Positions 1 through 11,971 of a stretch of 64,000 nucleotides of DNA are shown here, one piece after another (position 1 is the stretch's first letter; the number at the start of each line of letters is the position of its first letter). A model generated the notes under the pieces. The model had not been told where the DNA came from and made no database searches. It saw nothing but the letters and a program-made list of their open reading frames with translations. Origin of the DNA: Amphirosellinia nigrospora (taxonomy: Eukaryota; Ascomycota; Sordariomycetes; Xylariales; Xylariaceae). The translations under genes and the position numbers were made by a program. The stretch covers positions 248,001 through 312,000 of the forward strand of contig SCHM01000004.1 in assembly GCA_004123355.1 (NCBI GenBank), in the 5' to 3' direction.

Positions 1-216
1 GTCTTACGCTTTTAGTCCTGTCTCGGCGCGCTCGGATATCATACATGAGCAACTACTTCTCGTACAAGCACAAAGTCCGGCTCGATGCGGTCGACCTGTC
101 CGTCTTGTCCTCGATAAAGACTTGTATAGTAATACATACGTAATTGAGCGTGCGTTTCGACTGTTTGTTTGAACGGTGGAAGGGGGTCATGCCTAAGGGA
201 GTGGCTATTGGGGGAT

Positions 217-3078
217 ATGCAGACATCAAAGGCTAAGGGCGAGGTGCAAGGACGGAAGGCAAAGGTGAGTATCTCGACGGCCGTGATCTGCCTTGATGCC
301 ACGCTGGAGACGTATAGAATACTAACAAGTACTCTCTCTGTCCCAGCTTGCTTCGTCGTACCAAGAACTCCTCAGGTAAGTTAGCGTGAATAGGACGATT
401 GGGTGATTGGTGGATCAGTTGTTAATACCAATGCCCCATAATAGCGAATTCGCGAATAAGGATTTGAAAAATGTCGGGAACTATGCCCTCGGGAGGCTAA
501 TAGGGAAAGGTTCCTTTGGGAAGGTCTATCTCGCGCACCACAAGCTCACAAACGGCTCCAAGGTTCGTCTCGCACGGATACACCCGCGATCTCTTTGTCT
601 GACTCGGCTCGGATAGGTTGTGCTCAAGTCGGCCAATAAGGACGATTCGAACCTGGCCCGGGAGATTCATCATCATCGCCAGTTTGTCCACCCCCACATT
701 GCGCGGCTGTATGAGGTTATCGTGACCGAGTCGCTGGTATGGCTGGTTCTTGAATACTGCCCTGGTAGGCTACATACTGTATCAATAGGGGAACCTGACC
801 AACTGACTATTTCCCTAGGCGACGAGCTCTATCACTATCTTCTCAAACATGGACGCTTGTCTGTTGACAAGGTTCAAAAGACGTTCACTCAGCTTGTCGG
901 CGCCGTGTCGTATGTTCATCAACAGTCATGTGTGCATCGCGACCTCAAGCTGGAGAACATCCTCCTTGACAAACATGAAAATGTGAAGCTGGTAGATTTC
1001 GGGTTTACCCGTGAATATGAAGGCAAGGCCAATTACCTGCAGACATTTTGTGGCACTATCTGTTACTCTGCTCCTGAAATGTTGAAAGGAGAGAAGTATG
1101 CCGGGGAAAAAGTGGATGTTTGGAGTCTCGGTGTAATTCTCTACGCACTTCTGTGTGGTGAGCTGCCGTTTGATGAGGATGATGATAATGCGACGAGGGC
1201 GAAGATACTTTCCGAGGAACCGAAATATCCAGACCATATGCCGACCGACGCAATTGCGCTAATCAAACTCCTCTTGTCGAAGCGGCCTCTACTTCGGCCA
1301 ACACTCCCGGATATTCTTTCTCACCCATTCCTCGCGGAACATGCCCCTCAGCAACAGGCTATTCTAAAACTCCACCAACCACCTCCTTTTGCCACCACGT
1401 TGGAAAAGGATTGTTTACAGAGGATGCGTAGTGCTGGCGTGGATATCGATGCTGTGATCGAGAGTGTTCTCGCGCAGAAATGTGATGCTTTGGCTGGTTG
1501 GTGGACGTTATTGCTTGAGAAAGAAGAACGAAAGGCAAAAAGACGAGAGAGAAGGCGTAAAGAGAAGGAAGCGGAGAACAGAAACTCGCGGCGTTTCTCG
1601 GCTGCTTCCAGTAAGCTGGAGAGGATGGCTCCTATTCTGGACGAAGATCCTGGTAGCATTGGATCTAATCGACTCGGAGAGCCGCAGTTACCTAGAACGC
1701 GAGGACGTGCTGAGAGGAGAAGCGCTCACTATGTTGATTTCACAATGACAGACTTACCTAATCTTCCTGAGTCTAAAGAAAAGGGCTCTTTCCCGACGGC
1801 AGTATTCCTCCCATCCCTGTGGACAAGGCTTCTGTGCGCTCGGGTAGTTCCTCTCGGAACCGACGGCCCCTACCGCCTCCTAAAGAAGGAATTCTTCGAA
1901 GCGCGAGATCTAGGGGTCCACGCTTCACCTGGTGACGACCACGGATGCTCTTAATAATCGCGGCGCACGAGAACAAAGCACTCCCCAGAAGGTGCGCAAG
2001 AATCCGTCGCAGGCGATTGTGGCGACGTGGAAGAATTGGACTCACTGGATCGTGGAGAATACGAGGAGACACCGGCTGAACAAACGTGGTAGTCTCTCCA
2101 CGCCGAACTTGACGGCAAAGGACGGGCAGCCTGGTGGTAAATCGCCAACAACCCAAGCCCTCGCCCACATACCAGTAAGTATCCTGGAAGCATATCCGGG
2201 CAACATTCACAGAACGGGGATCACTCCCCAGAGCTCCCCAACGGGTTTGCTCGGGACCCAAACGAAGTCCGCGGTAATCCATCTGGAAAACCATTACCTA
2301 CACCCCTCTCCACAGCGCCGGTTCTGGGCCTAGGTTAATCTCATCCACGAGCTACAAACGCCAGTCTCTTTCACCAGGTCCTATGACGCCACGATCTACC
2401 GTGCGTCGCTCGTCGACGGGCTTGCGCGGAAGAAAATCAACGTCGTCCTCTCTATCGTCGATCAGGACGATGCCCCATCATCACCACACGCACTCGAAGG
2501 CCAGCTCAACAAGCTCTAATGGCTCTGTCTCGACAACAAAGGCGCCTCTCGGGGGTCGATCTCCACACCACTCAGTCAAAGTTCTTCCGGCTACTCCGAC
2601 TTCCACATCATTCCCTTCGAACATCCGGCTCGTGCGCGGCCCGGCGTTGGCTTTGAATTTTAATGAAGGCATGCCTGCATCTGAGATGTACAATCCTCCA
2701 CTTTCCCCTAACCCTTTTGGGACGGGTAGTCCGTCAGTACTATTCGCTAAACGGAAGCGCAATATCTTTAAAGGCCCAGCGCTCTCGATCCACAGCTCCT
2801 CGGGAGGGAGAAGTGGCTCGAGCTCGGCGGGCCATAGTCGGAGCGCAAGCGCCAGTGGTTTAGGTAGGCGGAGCGGTGAGATCACGATACAGGAGGAAGA
2901 CGAGGAAGCATCCGAATACGTGCCCGAGGAAGAAATCGAAGAGGTGGAGCAATTCTCACCGATTCTTCGCGGGCCCGGTGAGACGATCGAGGAGATCTAC
3001 GAGAGCATCGTCGAAGGCCAGGCCGAGGGTGAGAGCTCGGGTGAAAGTAAAGATGTCGTAACTGTGAAGGAAGGATAA
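217..3078 (+). CDS. Ser/Thr protein kinase, Snf1/Kin4-like (CAMK group)
   Basis: Cytosolic protein kinase with an N-terminal catalytic domain and a long Ser- and Arg-rich tail. I read exons 217-264, 347-375, 445-562, 617-764 and 819 onward. The intron at 265-346 has an ACTAAC branch site, and splicing gives one frame, LASSYQELLSEF joined to KDLKNVGNYALG. Visible motifs are the glycine loop GKGSFGKVY, the lysine in VVLKSA, HRDLKLEN, DFG, the activation segment FCGTICYSAPEM and DVWSLGVILYALLCGELPF. The tail (about 1,500-3,078) is basic and low in complexity and ends in an acidic segment. The frame slips near 1,775, 1,927, 2,172 and 2,331, each as if one base were missing, while the composition continues unbroken, so I treat this as one gene. 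The kinase call is firm. The exact subfamily and substrate are not, so I give no symbol. Confidence 0.85.
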
Positions 3079-3658
3079 TCGGACTCGTGATTCATGCGTC
3101 GAGTAATTTAAAGATACCCTAGATAGCTCTGTCTATTTGTTTTAACGAATTTAAGCTTTGGCTCGCTTCATAGACTATTTTATAAGATATCCATTTATCA
3201 TAAGATGCAGTATCTTTCCCCATGCATGACTCAAGTAATTAACGAATGATAACAAAATGATATCTAACATTGTACGAACAGGGACGTATTCCTAATACTG
3301 ACATGCCGGGATATAGGGCATCAGATATTTCTATTACATGGCTCCGGGTGATACATGAACACACTGGTGGTACCTACCTGGGTACCTTTACTATGTAGTG
3401 TATAATTTGACCTGACGTCAGACCCATGTAAACAGAAATCACGCTGAACCGCTTGGCAATCCTATCAAAACCCACCGCCGAGCTAACGTAGCTTACCTAT
3501 TGACATATCAACATTCCAACCATTAGAGAAATAAGTGCTTTTGAGAAATAATAAGACGGCAAGGATTGGAGACCACTACGACATTGCTTTTAATTATACG
3601 CCGTCACGTACATAATAATATCACGTTCCAAATACCATTGATCACTAGACGAGCAGCC

Positions 3659-4952
3659 ATGAAGCTCGCTGGGGCTGCCCTCCTGCTCTCGAGCACCGCG
3701 ATAGCGTTCCGATGGGCGCCTCAAACACCACCTAAATCCGACGACGCCCCAGCCTACCGACACGAACTCGTATCATTGCACAAGTCGCTCGTCGAGATAT
3801 CCTCGGTCACGTATACCGAAAATGCCGTCGGGCAATTCCTCGTCGACTACCTGACGGAGCGAGACTTCGTCGCCGAGCTCGAGTTTCTCCCACCCTCCAA
3901 CACATCCGACAGCAGCGAGAAGCCGCGTTTTAACGTGCTCGCCTGGCCGGACCGAACCGGCACCCGTCGCCGAAGGTCCTTGTCTCAAGCCACATCGATA
4001 CGGTGCCGCCTCACATCCCTTACTCACGGACAGACGAGCATCCGAACGGAGAAACGGTCATCTCGGGGCGGGGCAGTGTAGATGACAAGGCGAGCGTGGC
4101 GGCACAGATCATGGCCGTGTTCGACCTCGTGAGTGCCGAACGCATCGATGCGGGGGACGTCATGCTGTTATTTGTGGTGGGCGAGGAGCGAACGGGTGAT
4201 GGGATGCGACACTTCTCCGACACGATGGCCTCGCTGGACCCGGAGCGGCGGCCGAATTTCAGGGCGGCCATCTTTGGCGAACCGACCGAGGGAAGCTGGC
4301 GTGTGGACACAAGGGCTTCTTCGGATGTACTGTCACGGCGCATGGAAAGGCGGGCCACTCCGGGTATCCGTGGTTGGGCAAGAGCGCGACGGAGCTGCTT
4401 ATGCGCGGGCTTGTCAAGGTGCTTGACACAGACTTAGGGAGCACTGAGCTCTTCGGAAACACGACGGTCAATGTTGGTATTATCGAGGGTGGCGTGGCGC
4501 TCAACGTCATCCCGAGGCTCGCCGTGGCTCGGCTTGGCGGACGCGTGGCCATCGGACCCGAATCGGACGGGGGCCGTATTGTCGTCGAGAGGCTGAAGGA
4601 GGTGTTGCATGGCGTAGACGACGAAGCCTTCGATATAGATTGTAACAATGGATATGGCGTCGTCGAGTGCGCGTGCGATGTACCGGGTAAGGCGATCCTC
4701 TCTTTAGGCTTATACGGATGAGCTCGTGCTAACAGAGGCATAGGTTTCGAGGCAATCACAGTCAACTATGGCACAGACGTGGCCAACTTCAAGGGGAACC
4801 ACACGCGTTACCTCTACGGGCCGGGCACCATCCTTGTGGCCCACGGCCCTGATGAGGCAATCAAGCTGAAGGATCTAGAAGCCGGCGTGGAGGGCCTCAA
4901 GAAGCTCATTCTACACGTTGTGAAAGATGAGGAGGTGGTGGGTGAATTATGA
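3659..4952 (+). CDS. Secreted peptidase M20 family (fungal M20A carboxypeptidase-like)
   Basis: Probable zinc-dependent exopeptidase. The start at 3,659 gives a signal peptide (KLAGAALLLSSTAIAF), as in the secreted fungal M20A carboxypeptidases. Family motifs follow in order: SSHIDTVP (zinc His and Asp), GRGSVDDKAS (bridging Asp), VGEERTGDG (general-base Glu pair), then GKAGHSGYPW and the dimerisation-domain segment. An intron at 4,687-4,743 (GTAAGG, branch GCTAAC at 4,726) joins VPG to FEAITVNYGTDVANF, and the stop is at 4,950. The frame changes near 3,970 and 4,290, each by one missing base, and all metal-site motifs are intact on either side. Its 3' end faces MRI1, with 276 bases between the two stops. 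The alternative, an acetylornithine deacetylase/DapE-type enzyme, is less likely because of the signal peptide. Confidence 0.85.
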
Positions 4953-5228
4953 CTGATGCATGCAGGCAACGCACGCTGAAAGCGAAATGAACATACGATT
5001 TAGTCATGCTACCTTGTGTGTACATGTACATACATACATACCAACATATGATACCCCGATTGTAGCGTCTAATGAATAGAATACGCCGAGGCGTGTCAGC
5101 GATATTTACATTTCGCAATATCTCATCTCATGGTAACACGTGGAGATGATATCGGAGGGAAAATATATGCCCTCTCTTCCATATTTTTACTTCTGCCTTA
5201 CCTAGTATATGACTAGTACAGTAAACAC

Positions 5229-6610
5229 TCACTTCCCCTCTTCAATAGCAGCCCACCTCTCAGGCATGATATCCCGGAAATCAAACTCATTACTCTGATC
5301 CTTCACAACGACACCCTGCTCAGTAACGATGGCATCGATGAGGTCGGCAGGCGTGACATCAAACGCAGGATTCCAGACATGAATCCCCTGATGCGCGACC
5401 GCGACCCTCGCAGTGCGAGTGACATCGACATTCCCATCCCCAGCAACCACGGCGCCCGTCATCTGCGTCAGCTCCTCCGCCTTGCGCTCTTCAATCTTGA
5501 TATCCTGGCCGGAGGTCGCGTGGAGATCCACACTCGTCGTGGGCGCGGCCACGACGAACTTCACCCCGTGGTGCCGCGCCAGCACCGCGAGGGCGTAGGT
5601 GCCTACCTTGTTCGCCGTGTCCCCGTTGCGTACGACGCGGTCCGCGCCCACGATGACCGCCGCGACGGGGCTTCCCTCGCGCAGGCGCGTGGCGAAAGGG
5701 TGCCCGCCATGGAATCGGTGATGAGGGTACTCGGGATCTCCTCGTACACAAGCTCGAAGGCGGTGAGGCGGCTGCCTTGGTTGTAGGGCCGCGTCTCGGT
5801 GCAGTAAGCGTGCGAGAGCGATGAGAGGTGTGCAAGGATCGGATTATTCCCAGCGCGGTCCCGTGGCCCGAGGTTGCGAGACTGCCCGTGTTGCAGTGGG
5901 TTAAGACTGCTACTTTGCCATCTGCGGATTTAGTGCCCGGGGGGCGTTGGATAAGAGCCATTCTGCTCCGTGAGAGCCGATTTGCAGGTTTGTCTGTGTG
6001 TCTTTTGTGAAGATTTCCTCTGCGGCCACGATGTATGCATTTATGATGGCGGACTTGGCCGCTGCTGCGTCGAGAGTGCTCACTTCCACTCCACGCACGA
6101 TGGATTTGAGATGTGTGACTGCGTTGCTTAGGTCCACCGCCGTCGGACGCGACTGCTTCAGGTAGTCCAGCCGTGAATCGATGTAGGTTATTATTTCTTG
6201 GGGGTTGTGGCTTCTGGGGTCTTGTCAGCAGGGGACACAAGCAAGGGTCTATCTGTCTACGAAACGTTCATCTATACGAGAAAGGGAGTTAAGAGAGGGG
6301 CGAGGCTTACTGCAGCCCCCGTTGTGCAGCTCGACGCCGTGAGCGAGGGCCGCGACGATGGCGATGGCGGGTGCGCCTTGTAAACATAGTTAGCTCGTTT
6401 CCTTTTCACTCATGTTTGGGCGTACGATGTATGAGAATGATGACGGTGACGGGAATAGTACACACCTCTAACGCGCATCGACTTGATGCAGTCGAAAGCC
6501 TCCTCGCTCGTCGAGACGACGTCGTACCGATGCTCATGCGGGAGGCGGAGTTGGTCCAGCACCTCGAGCGTGCCCCGCGTGTAGCGGATGGCTTGGAGCC
6601 CTCCTGACAT
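5229..6610 (-). CDS. MRI1: Methylthioribose-1-phosphate isomerase
   Basis: Isomerises methylthioribose-1-phosphate to methylthioribulose-1-phosphate in the methionine salvage pathway; cytosolic or nuclear. The protein starts [24 protein letters not shown]. Two introns are clear: 6,377-6,465 (GTGTGT; joins MRVR to [14 protein letters not shown]) and about 6,221-6,310 (GTAAGC). The segment [20 protein letters not shown] carries the family's catalytic cysteine, and [14 protein letters not shown] carries the catalytic aspartate. The C-terminus is [12 protein letters not shown]. The frame changes near 5,700 (MAG to [12 protein letters not shown]) and between about 5,770 and 5,850, consistent with single missing bases. 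The length is close to the usual 380-400 residues. eIF2B subunits are related, but the HCNTG and GADRVV motifs favour MRI1. Confidence 0.92.
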
Positions 6611-8195
6611 GGTTGCTGAAATAATTGTCAGGTATGTGTGTATCTACCTAGTTAGGTGAATATTTTTATTGGTGAGTAGACAGAAACTTTTCGGTTATTA
6701 AAAAGCAGACTATAATCGACAACAATAACAAAATCTAGAAGAATAAGACCAGGAAAGAGAATCATAAAAAAATTAGGGTTATTACCTACACCGAAGTCCG
6801 ACGGGATGGTTTGTAGGAGTATGAGTTGAGTGAACCAAGAATACCTTATATTCTACCAACTAGTTCAAGACGAAATATCGAAATTCTAAAATTTGCCTCG
6901 CCGGCTGCTTTGCTGGAGGCGGGTATCATCTATACTACCAAACAAGGTAGTGAGTGTCCAGGTTGCAACACCAACGGCAAAATCTGCGGCTCCTCACCCG
7001 AAACCTATGCGGCCCCGCTTCGGCATTGGCGCACGAGATTGGAGTTCCTGGTGAGGTGCTACCGTCAGATCTGGGCTGATACAGATGGTATCAGGTGGTA
7101 GGCTGCCAATTTCTTAATTAAATACATGTCCGCCGAGTTCCATGGTCGGTCTGTAGCATACAGATTATCTCGTGAGATCGCGGGGTTCGTGTTGACATGA
7201 TCCTACAGTTAGGTGCACTTCTTCGCGGACAACGGTGACCTCGTTTACCATCGAGGATAGTTGTCCGGGACCTTTTGGTAGGTCCATTATCTGATGATTC
7301 ACCAATGCATCATAGAGAGGTACGAAGGCCTGTGCCAAAATCGACCATTAATTACCTAGGTATCCGACTATGCAGATTTTCGGACCGCCCAGGCTCCGCT
7401 GCGATGTATAGCGTAGGTACCTGTACAAACCCACTACCTAGGTAGGTATCTTCTTCACGCTCAGTACTTAGGTTAGGTAAGCAGCGAACCTACACGAGCC
7501 CCACAAAGGTATGGCTCGTGCGCTGCCCCCGTTCAGAGCCTTGCCTAGCGCAAGTTACCTAGGTACCTGCCAAGCTTTCTTATATACTTACCTAGAGAAC
7601 ACCATGCTATTGCCCCAAGTTGGTTTAGTAATGAGATTAAGTAAGCACCCGAGGTATTACTAATATGCTTGGGCAGCAGTGTTGCAATAGCGCACAAGTG
7701 TCCAATTATTCTATGATGTCAACTATAACTTGAGCTAATCGCCAAAGGTCGTCTTTATAGCTCGATACAGGGCAGTCAGTCCATACCAACCTTAGACAAG
7801 AGCAAATCTTGTCAAAATACTGCCTCGGCGAGGGGACTGGCAGTGAAACTTTACTTCACTGTTGCTGACATTCAATGATTATGTTTAGCGACACCTGTAA
7901 AGCCTGGCGATACATTAGAAAACCTTGTTGTCCTCTCTGGAGAGCGGTATGGCTCTTGGTTGCGCAGAGGATTCTGCTACCTGTCACGTATTTGGGATAC
8001 GATCTAGCATAGGAAGTGAACCAGTGCACTCTCCAGAGGGGCTCAAGTAAAGTGTATTCAGATGATCTAAAGTGGAAGTTCTATATACGTGGGATAATGT
8101 GTCATGACCCTATATATAGTAAGTGATCATTCGGACTATAGTTAGGGCGAGCCCCAGTTCCTGGGATAGTTGTCCAGTGGCCACAGTATAACCTT
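6611..8195. other. Gene-poor stretch rich in TACCTA/TAGGTA motifs
   Basis: Upstream of MRI1. A 91-codon open frame at 6,826-7,101 (+) contains CPGCNTNGKIC, which could be a chance or decayed fragment; I do not recognise it. Copies of TACCTAGGTA and its halves lie at about 7,355-7,620. I see no convincing gene. Confidence 0.5.
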
Positions 8196-8930
8196 GTCAA
8201 AAAATAGAAAAGGGATTGACAGAGTATATCGATATATAGAAGAGATGGAGGTCTGCTACAGAGGAGTCCCACAGGAATTTTCATATGTAGTCCGTACACA
8301 CAGTTCCTTCCTATACAGTGGTAGTACCTGCCCACTACTCCAGGCAAAAAAAAGCCGCCCCCAGCGATAAAATAAAACCATCACAATTACAAATACTAAA
8401 AGCTACTCTATACCCGTCGACATCTCGTACTTCTAGGTCAAAAAATCAAAAAGAAAAATACCGCCCTAACCTAATCTAATTTTTCCTGCCCATAAGCGAT
8501 TCGGGAAAACTAATAAAAAAAAAAGCCAAATAAATGCATCTTACACAATAAAACCACGTCCAACAGAGTAAAAATAAAATCAAAACAAAACATAATACAT
8601 ATATACTTTTATATATAAGGTATAGCTACTCTAAGCACCGCGGACAGTCCATAAAGCGTAGTATAATGCGTGCAGATTATCGCCAACAGCGAGCCGCGGA
8701 GTTATAGTATAGTCGTTATTATAAATATTAGCACCATTAAAGACAAAAGTAAATTAATTAATTAGATAACAAAATTAAAGCATAATCCAAAAGCCGAGGT
8801 ACGTTAAGCTGCCTTACCGAAAACACCAAAAAAAGGATTTGATAAAGTATATCAATATGTAGAAAAAATTTTCATATATAGTCCGTACACACAGTTCCTT
8901 CCCATACAGTGGTAGTACCTGCCCACTAAA
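8196..8930. repeat. Direct repeat pair flanking an A-rich decayed insert
   Basis: A block at about 8,196-8,345 recurs at about 8,829-8,930. Both copies share GTCCGTACACACAGTTCCTT, then CAGTGGTAGTACCTGCCCAC, and both are preceded by an AAAAGG..TATAT..GTAGA-like leader. The 480 bases between them are A-rich and poor in C before A, as in RIP-decayed DNA. The sequence just upstream (from about 8,100, TGTCATGACCC) resembles the start of a fungal LTR, but I cannot find matching ends, so I do not assign a family. Confidence 0.5.
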
Positions 8931-9336
8931 ATAAGTCGAAGCTTAGTGTTCGATTGCCCCGCTGCTGTCGGAATTATAACGCAAACAGGGACGCATAAAC
9001 CCGAAACTCTACGATCAGACCAGGGGTATCTGACCTACATATTCCCGATAAGCAGAAGCTACGTCAAAGCAGAGCCGCCACATCGACAATGATATGCGGG
9101 CTTGCCACAGCATCCCACAAAATACGGTTGTTGACAAAGATCTAGATCTTTCTATCTTTCTTTCCTTACTAACTCGCCCTGTGGGATATGTGGGATTAAT
9201 GTTTATATAAGTAGAAAGATAGATCAATTAATGAATAAACAAGCAGCCATCAAACAACAAATCGAGTTCTCACCAAGTTACTTTCCAAATTAAGCAACAA
9301 ACCTTTTATTGAGTTACATCTTGTATCTATTTTAAG
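8931..9336. other. Intergenic, upstream of the epimerase-like gene
   Basis: No gene is visible. The last 100 bases are A+T-rich and directly precede the start at 9,337, so this is presumably the promoter of that gene. Confidence 0.4.
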
Positions 9337-10298
9337 ATGCCTAGAGTTCTCATTCTCGGAGGTTCTGGATACCTTGGGTCAGCCGTTGGTCAGGCACTCG
9401 TCCGTTCTGGCAACCACTCTGTCTTCGCAACAACCCGTGATGCAGATAAGCTCAAGTCGCTCACGGCTAACGAAGTAACGCCAATTCAGGGAGATGCAAC
9501 AGACTCCAAGTTCCTCATTGACATTATTGCCCAGTACAACATCGATGTTGTGATTGATAATACGCAAGCGTATGAGCAAGCTGGAGCCATCCTTAGCAGC
9601 ATCGTGCAAGCAGGTCGCAGTCGTGCGAACACGCTGGCAAAAGACAAGGCTGTTGGACCTAAGTTAGGATTCATTTATACATCTGGTTCCTGGGTCCACG
9701 GCTCTCCGGCCGCCGAGTCGGCGATTTGACTGTCCCTGGAACCTCTCTGGCCGCCGATAAGCCTGCTACTGCTGTTGGCTGGCGTCCGGCCCACGAGCAG
9801 GCTATTCTGACTTCACGGGATGTTCTAGATGTCGCCGTCATCCGACCTGGCTCTATCTATGGCCGGGCGTCATGGGTGTTCGGTATTTGGTGGGGCCCAT
9901 TGCTTGCTGCTTCCAAGAGCGGCAGCCAGGATCCCGTCGGAGTCCCTGTTGATGCGAAGACTCGTACTGGAGTTGTCCATGTCGATGACCTTGCCGCTGC
10001 CTACCTCGCTGCCGTCGACAAGATCAACGATGGCCTCGGTTCCTGGCCCGTTTTCGACGTCACCACTGAGACCGTTGCCATCGACACCTTGATGACAACT
10101 GTCGCCTCCTTTCTGGGCGTCAGGGGCCAGATTCAGTACCAAGGTACACATGGCGATGCATTCCTGGAAGCGTTGGCGTTGGTTGCTTCTACGGATGCCT
10201 CGCGGGCGCGTTCCGTCCTTGGATGGGAGCCTAAGCGTCGTGACTTTATCCAGAACCTCGACGTCATCGTGTCTGCCTGGCTAAGTACCCAGAAATAG
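9337..10298 (+). CDS. NAD(P)-binding NmrA/epimerase-like protein
   Basis: Short-chain 'extended' Rossmann-fold protein of about 320 residues, probably a cytosolic oxidoreductase or redox sensor. The N-terminus MPRVLILGGSGYLGSAVGQA carries the GGxGYxG dinucleotide loop. Later segments are GFIYTSGSWVHG, RPGSIYGR (the position of the catalytic YxxxK region in epimerases is not clear here) and VVHVDDLAAAYLAAV, typical of the family. The protein ends with GWEPKRRDFIQNLDVIVSAW. The frame changes at about 9,723 (SPAAES to GDLTVPGTS), restored by one missing base; no intron is seen. No other biosynthetic genes lie nearby, so the substrate cannot be inferred. Confidence 0.82.
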
Positions 10299-11005
10299 GG
10301 GTTGGCAGAGTCCCTGACGATCCAGCCGGACTGAGGATTACTCGTCGGGGTAAGCGATTCGCCTGAACTCGGGGGTTATCACTGCCAAACTCGGTTGGGT
10401 TGTTCTGTTGTAGTATTGTACCAACTTAATTCAGTGTCACGTACGGCTATGGATCAGGAGCATCAGGGACGGCTCCGCACCCGGGTATGTATATCGTGAG
10501 GCGAGAATGGTTGTCACAAGGGCTCGGATAGAGGGCTTAGAATCGGTTCAAATTGAATAATAAGATGCTATGGTGCCAAGGTGCCATGAGGGTGTAAGCT
10601 CCTTTTCTCTATAAGGCAGGATTCTATGCCCTTTTGTGCTCGAAACTCGTCCCGTTTTTCGTAAAGCTTTGCGGACGTCCGCAGACCCGTGTAGCCGGAG
10701 ACTGTGTTTTTTTGTTCGATTCTACCTTTAGTAACTGCTTAGCCATCACTCGAATGTGCAAGGCCCTCGTCGAGCAAGTCATTGTCATTCCCTATTTTTC
10801 CACAATTAAATTGACCCAATGATTGCGTAGGTTTATTACCATGCAGTTGCGTACTATTGAAGCATCATCGAAGCCCTGGCCACCTGACATCGACAAAGAA
10901 GCGTCATTCGACTCTCTCCTCCTATATAGGCTGTTGCGATAGCGACTGCGGCCTTGAAGTCGCCTAGCGCTTTCATAAGGTCACCACACCTTTGGTACGC
11001 ACGAC
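10299..11005. other. Intergenic, no gene seen
   Basis: The 3' flank of the epimerase-like gene up to the foldback element. I see no conserved frame. The last eight bases (10,998-11,005, CGCACGAC) are the left target-site duplication of the element that follows. Confidence 0.5.
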
Positions 11006-11971
11006 TAGCCCACATACATTCGCCACCCCTGCACCTACATCTGCCACCCCCCCACACCCACTAGCCCACTCGGGCTAATGGGTACAGGGGCCCCTGGAGG
11101 CCCCTTGGTTAGTCAACCGCCAAAGGTCTACAGGACGTACCAGCTTGTATTTACTCGAGGGCATTCGGGTATGCCAACGCGTACGTAGTATTGAGTAAAT
11201 ATACGCTCGCGTAGGCTCCGTTTACGACCTAGATATAGTAGGTCCGTATATATGCTTATAAGCTTGTAAAAGTAAGCGCGTAAGCGTAGGTACGGAGGTG
11301 CGTAGGTGCGTAGGTGCGTAGGTGCGTGGCGCGAAAGTACGTGGCGCGTAGGTCGCGTAGGTTGTTGTGGTAGGAGAAGTTCGAAGCAAATGGCCGCGAT
11401 TGTTGATTGTTGGTGTTGAGCGCGGCTGTGGCTGGGCCGTGTGGCCCGTGTGGCTCGTGTGGCGAGGCAAAGGGGTGGCCCGTGTGGTTTTATGCTGGGC
11501 TAGGTCTAATAGCTGCATGGGCCACCCCTTCGCCGAGCCACATGAGCCACACGGGCCACACGGCCCAGCCACAGCCGCGCTCAACACCAAAATTAACAAT
11601 CGCGGCTATTTGCTTCGAACTTCTCCTACCACAACAACCTACGCAACTATACCTTCGCGCCTACGCTTTCGCGCCCATACCTACGCCTACGCCCACTTAC
11701 CCTACGCCTATATTTACGCCTACGCTTTTGTGCTTATACTTATAAATTTATAAGCATACGTACAAACCTACTACAACTAGGTCATAAACAAAGCCTACGC
11801 GAGCGTACGCTCGTACGCGTTTGCTAAAACACAGGTCAGTACTTCTGTAGACTTTAGTGGTTAACTAACCAAGGGGCCCCCAGGGGCCCCTGTACCCATT
11901 AGCCCGAGTGGGCTAGTGGGTGTGGGGGGTGGCAGATGTAGGTGCAGGGGGTGGCGAATGTATGTGGGCTA
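11006..11971. mobile_element. Non-autonomous foldback DNA transposon, hAT-type (966 bp)
   Basis: The element begins TAGCCCACATACATTCGCCA and ends with its inverse, ...TGGCGAATGTATGTGGGCTA. Nearly the whole length is two inverted arms of roughly 470-480 bases around a small loop near 11,485-11,515. For example, the arm parts GAAGTTCGAAGCAAATGGCC (about 11,378) and its inverse (about 11,602-11,621) face each other. It is flanked by an exact 8-bp duplication, CGCACGAC (10,998-11,005 and 11,972-11,979). An 8-bp duplication is usual for hAT elements. If the duplication is read as 9 bp (ACGCACGAC), a Mutator-type origin is possible, but then the termini pair less well. Inside the left arm is a short tandem array of GTAGGTGC (about 11,290-11,325). 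There is no transposase; open frames in the arms are by-products of the repeats. Confidence 0.85.

Noticed and set aside
1773-2294. Long minus-strand open frame of 173 codons opposite the kinase tail.
   Set aside because: It is a shadow of the basic, Ser-rich coding strand, whose plus-strand text is clearly the kinase tail.
6826-7101. 91-codon open frame with a CPGC…C pattern as a zinc-binding protein.
   Set aside because: No recognisable family, no start context, and surrounded by repeat-like DNA; it could be chance.
8100-8200. TGTCATGACCC as the start of a Gypsy-type LTR.
   Set aside because: I could not find a matching second LTR, an end or a target duplication, so it stays a vague resemblance.
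9337-10298. Epimerase-like gene as a member of a secondary-metabolite cluster.
   Set aside because: No polyketide, peptide or terpene synthase, P450 or transporter gene is nearby.
11222-11753. Several open frames of 110-130 codons rich in Gly, Cys and Pro.
   Set aside because: They lie inside the inverted arms of the foldback element and mirror each other on both strands; they are by-products of the repeat.
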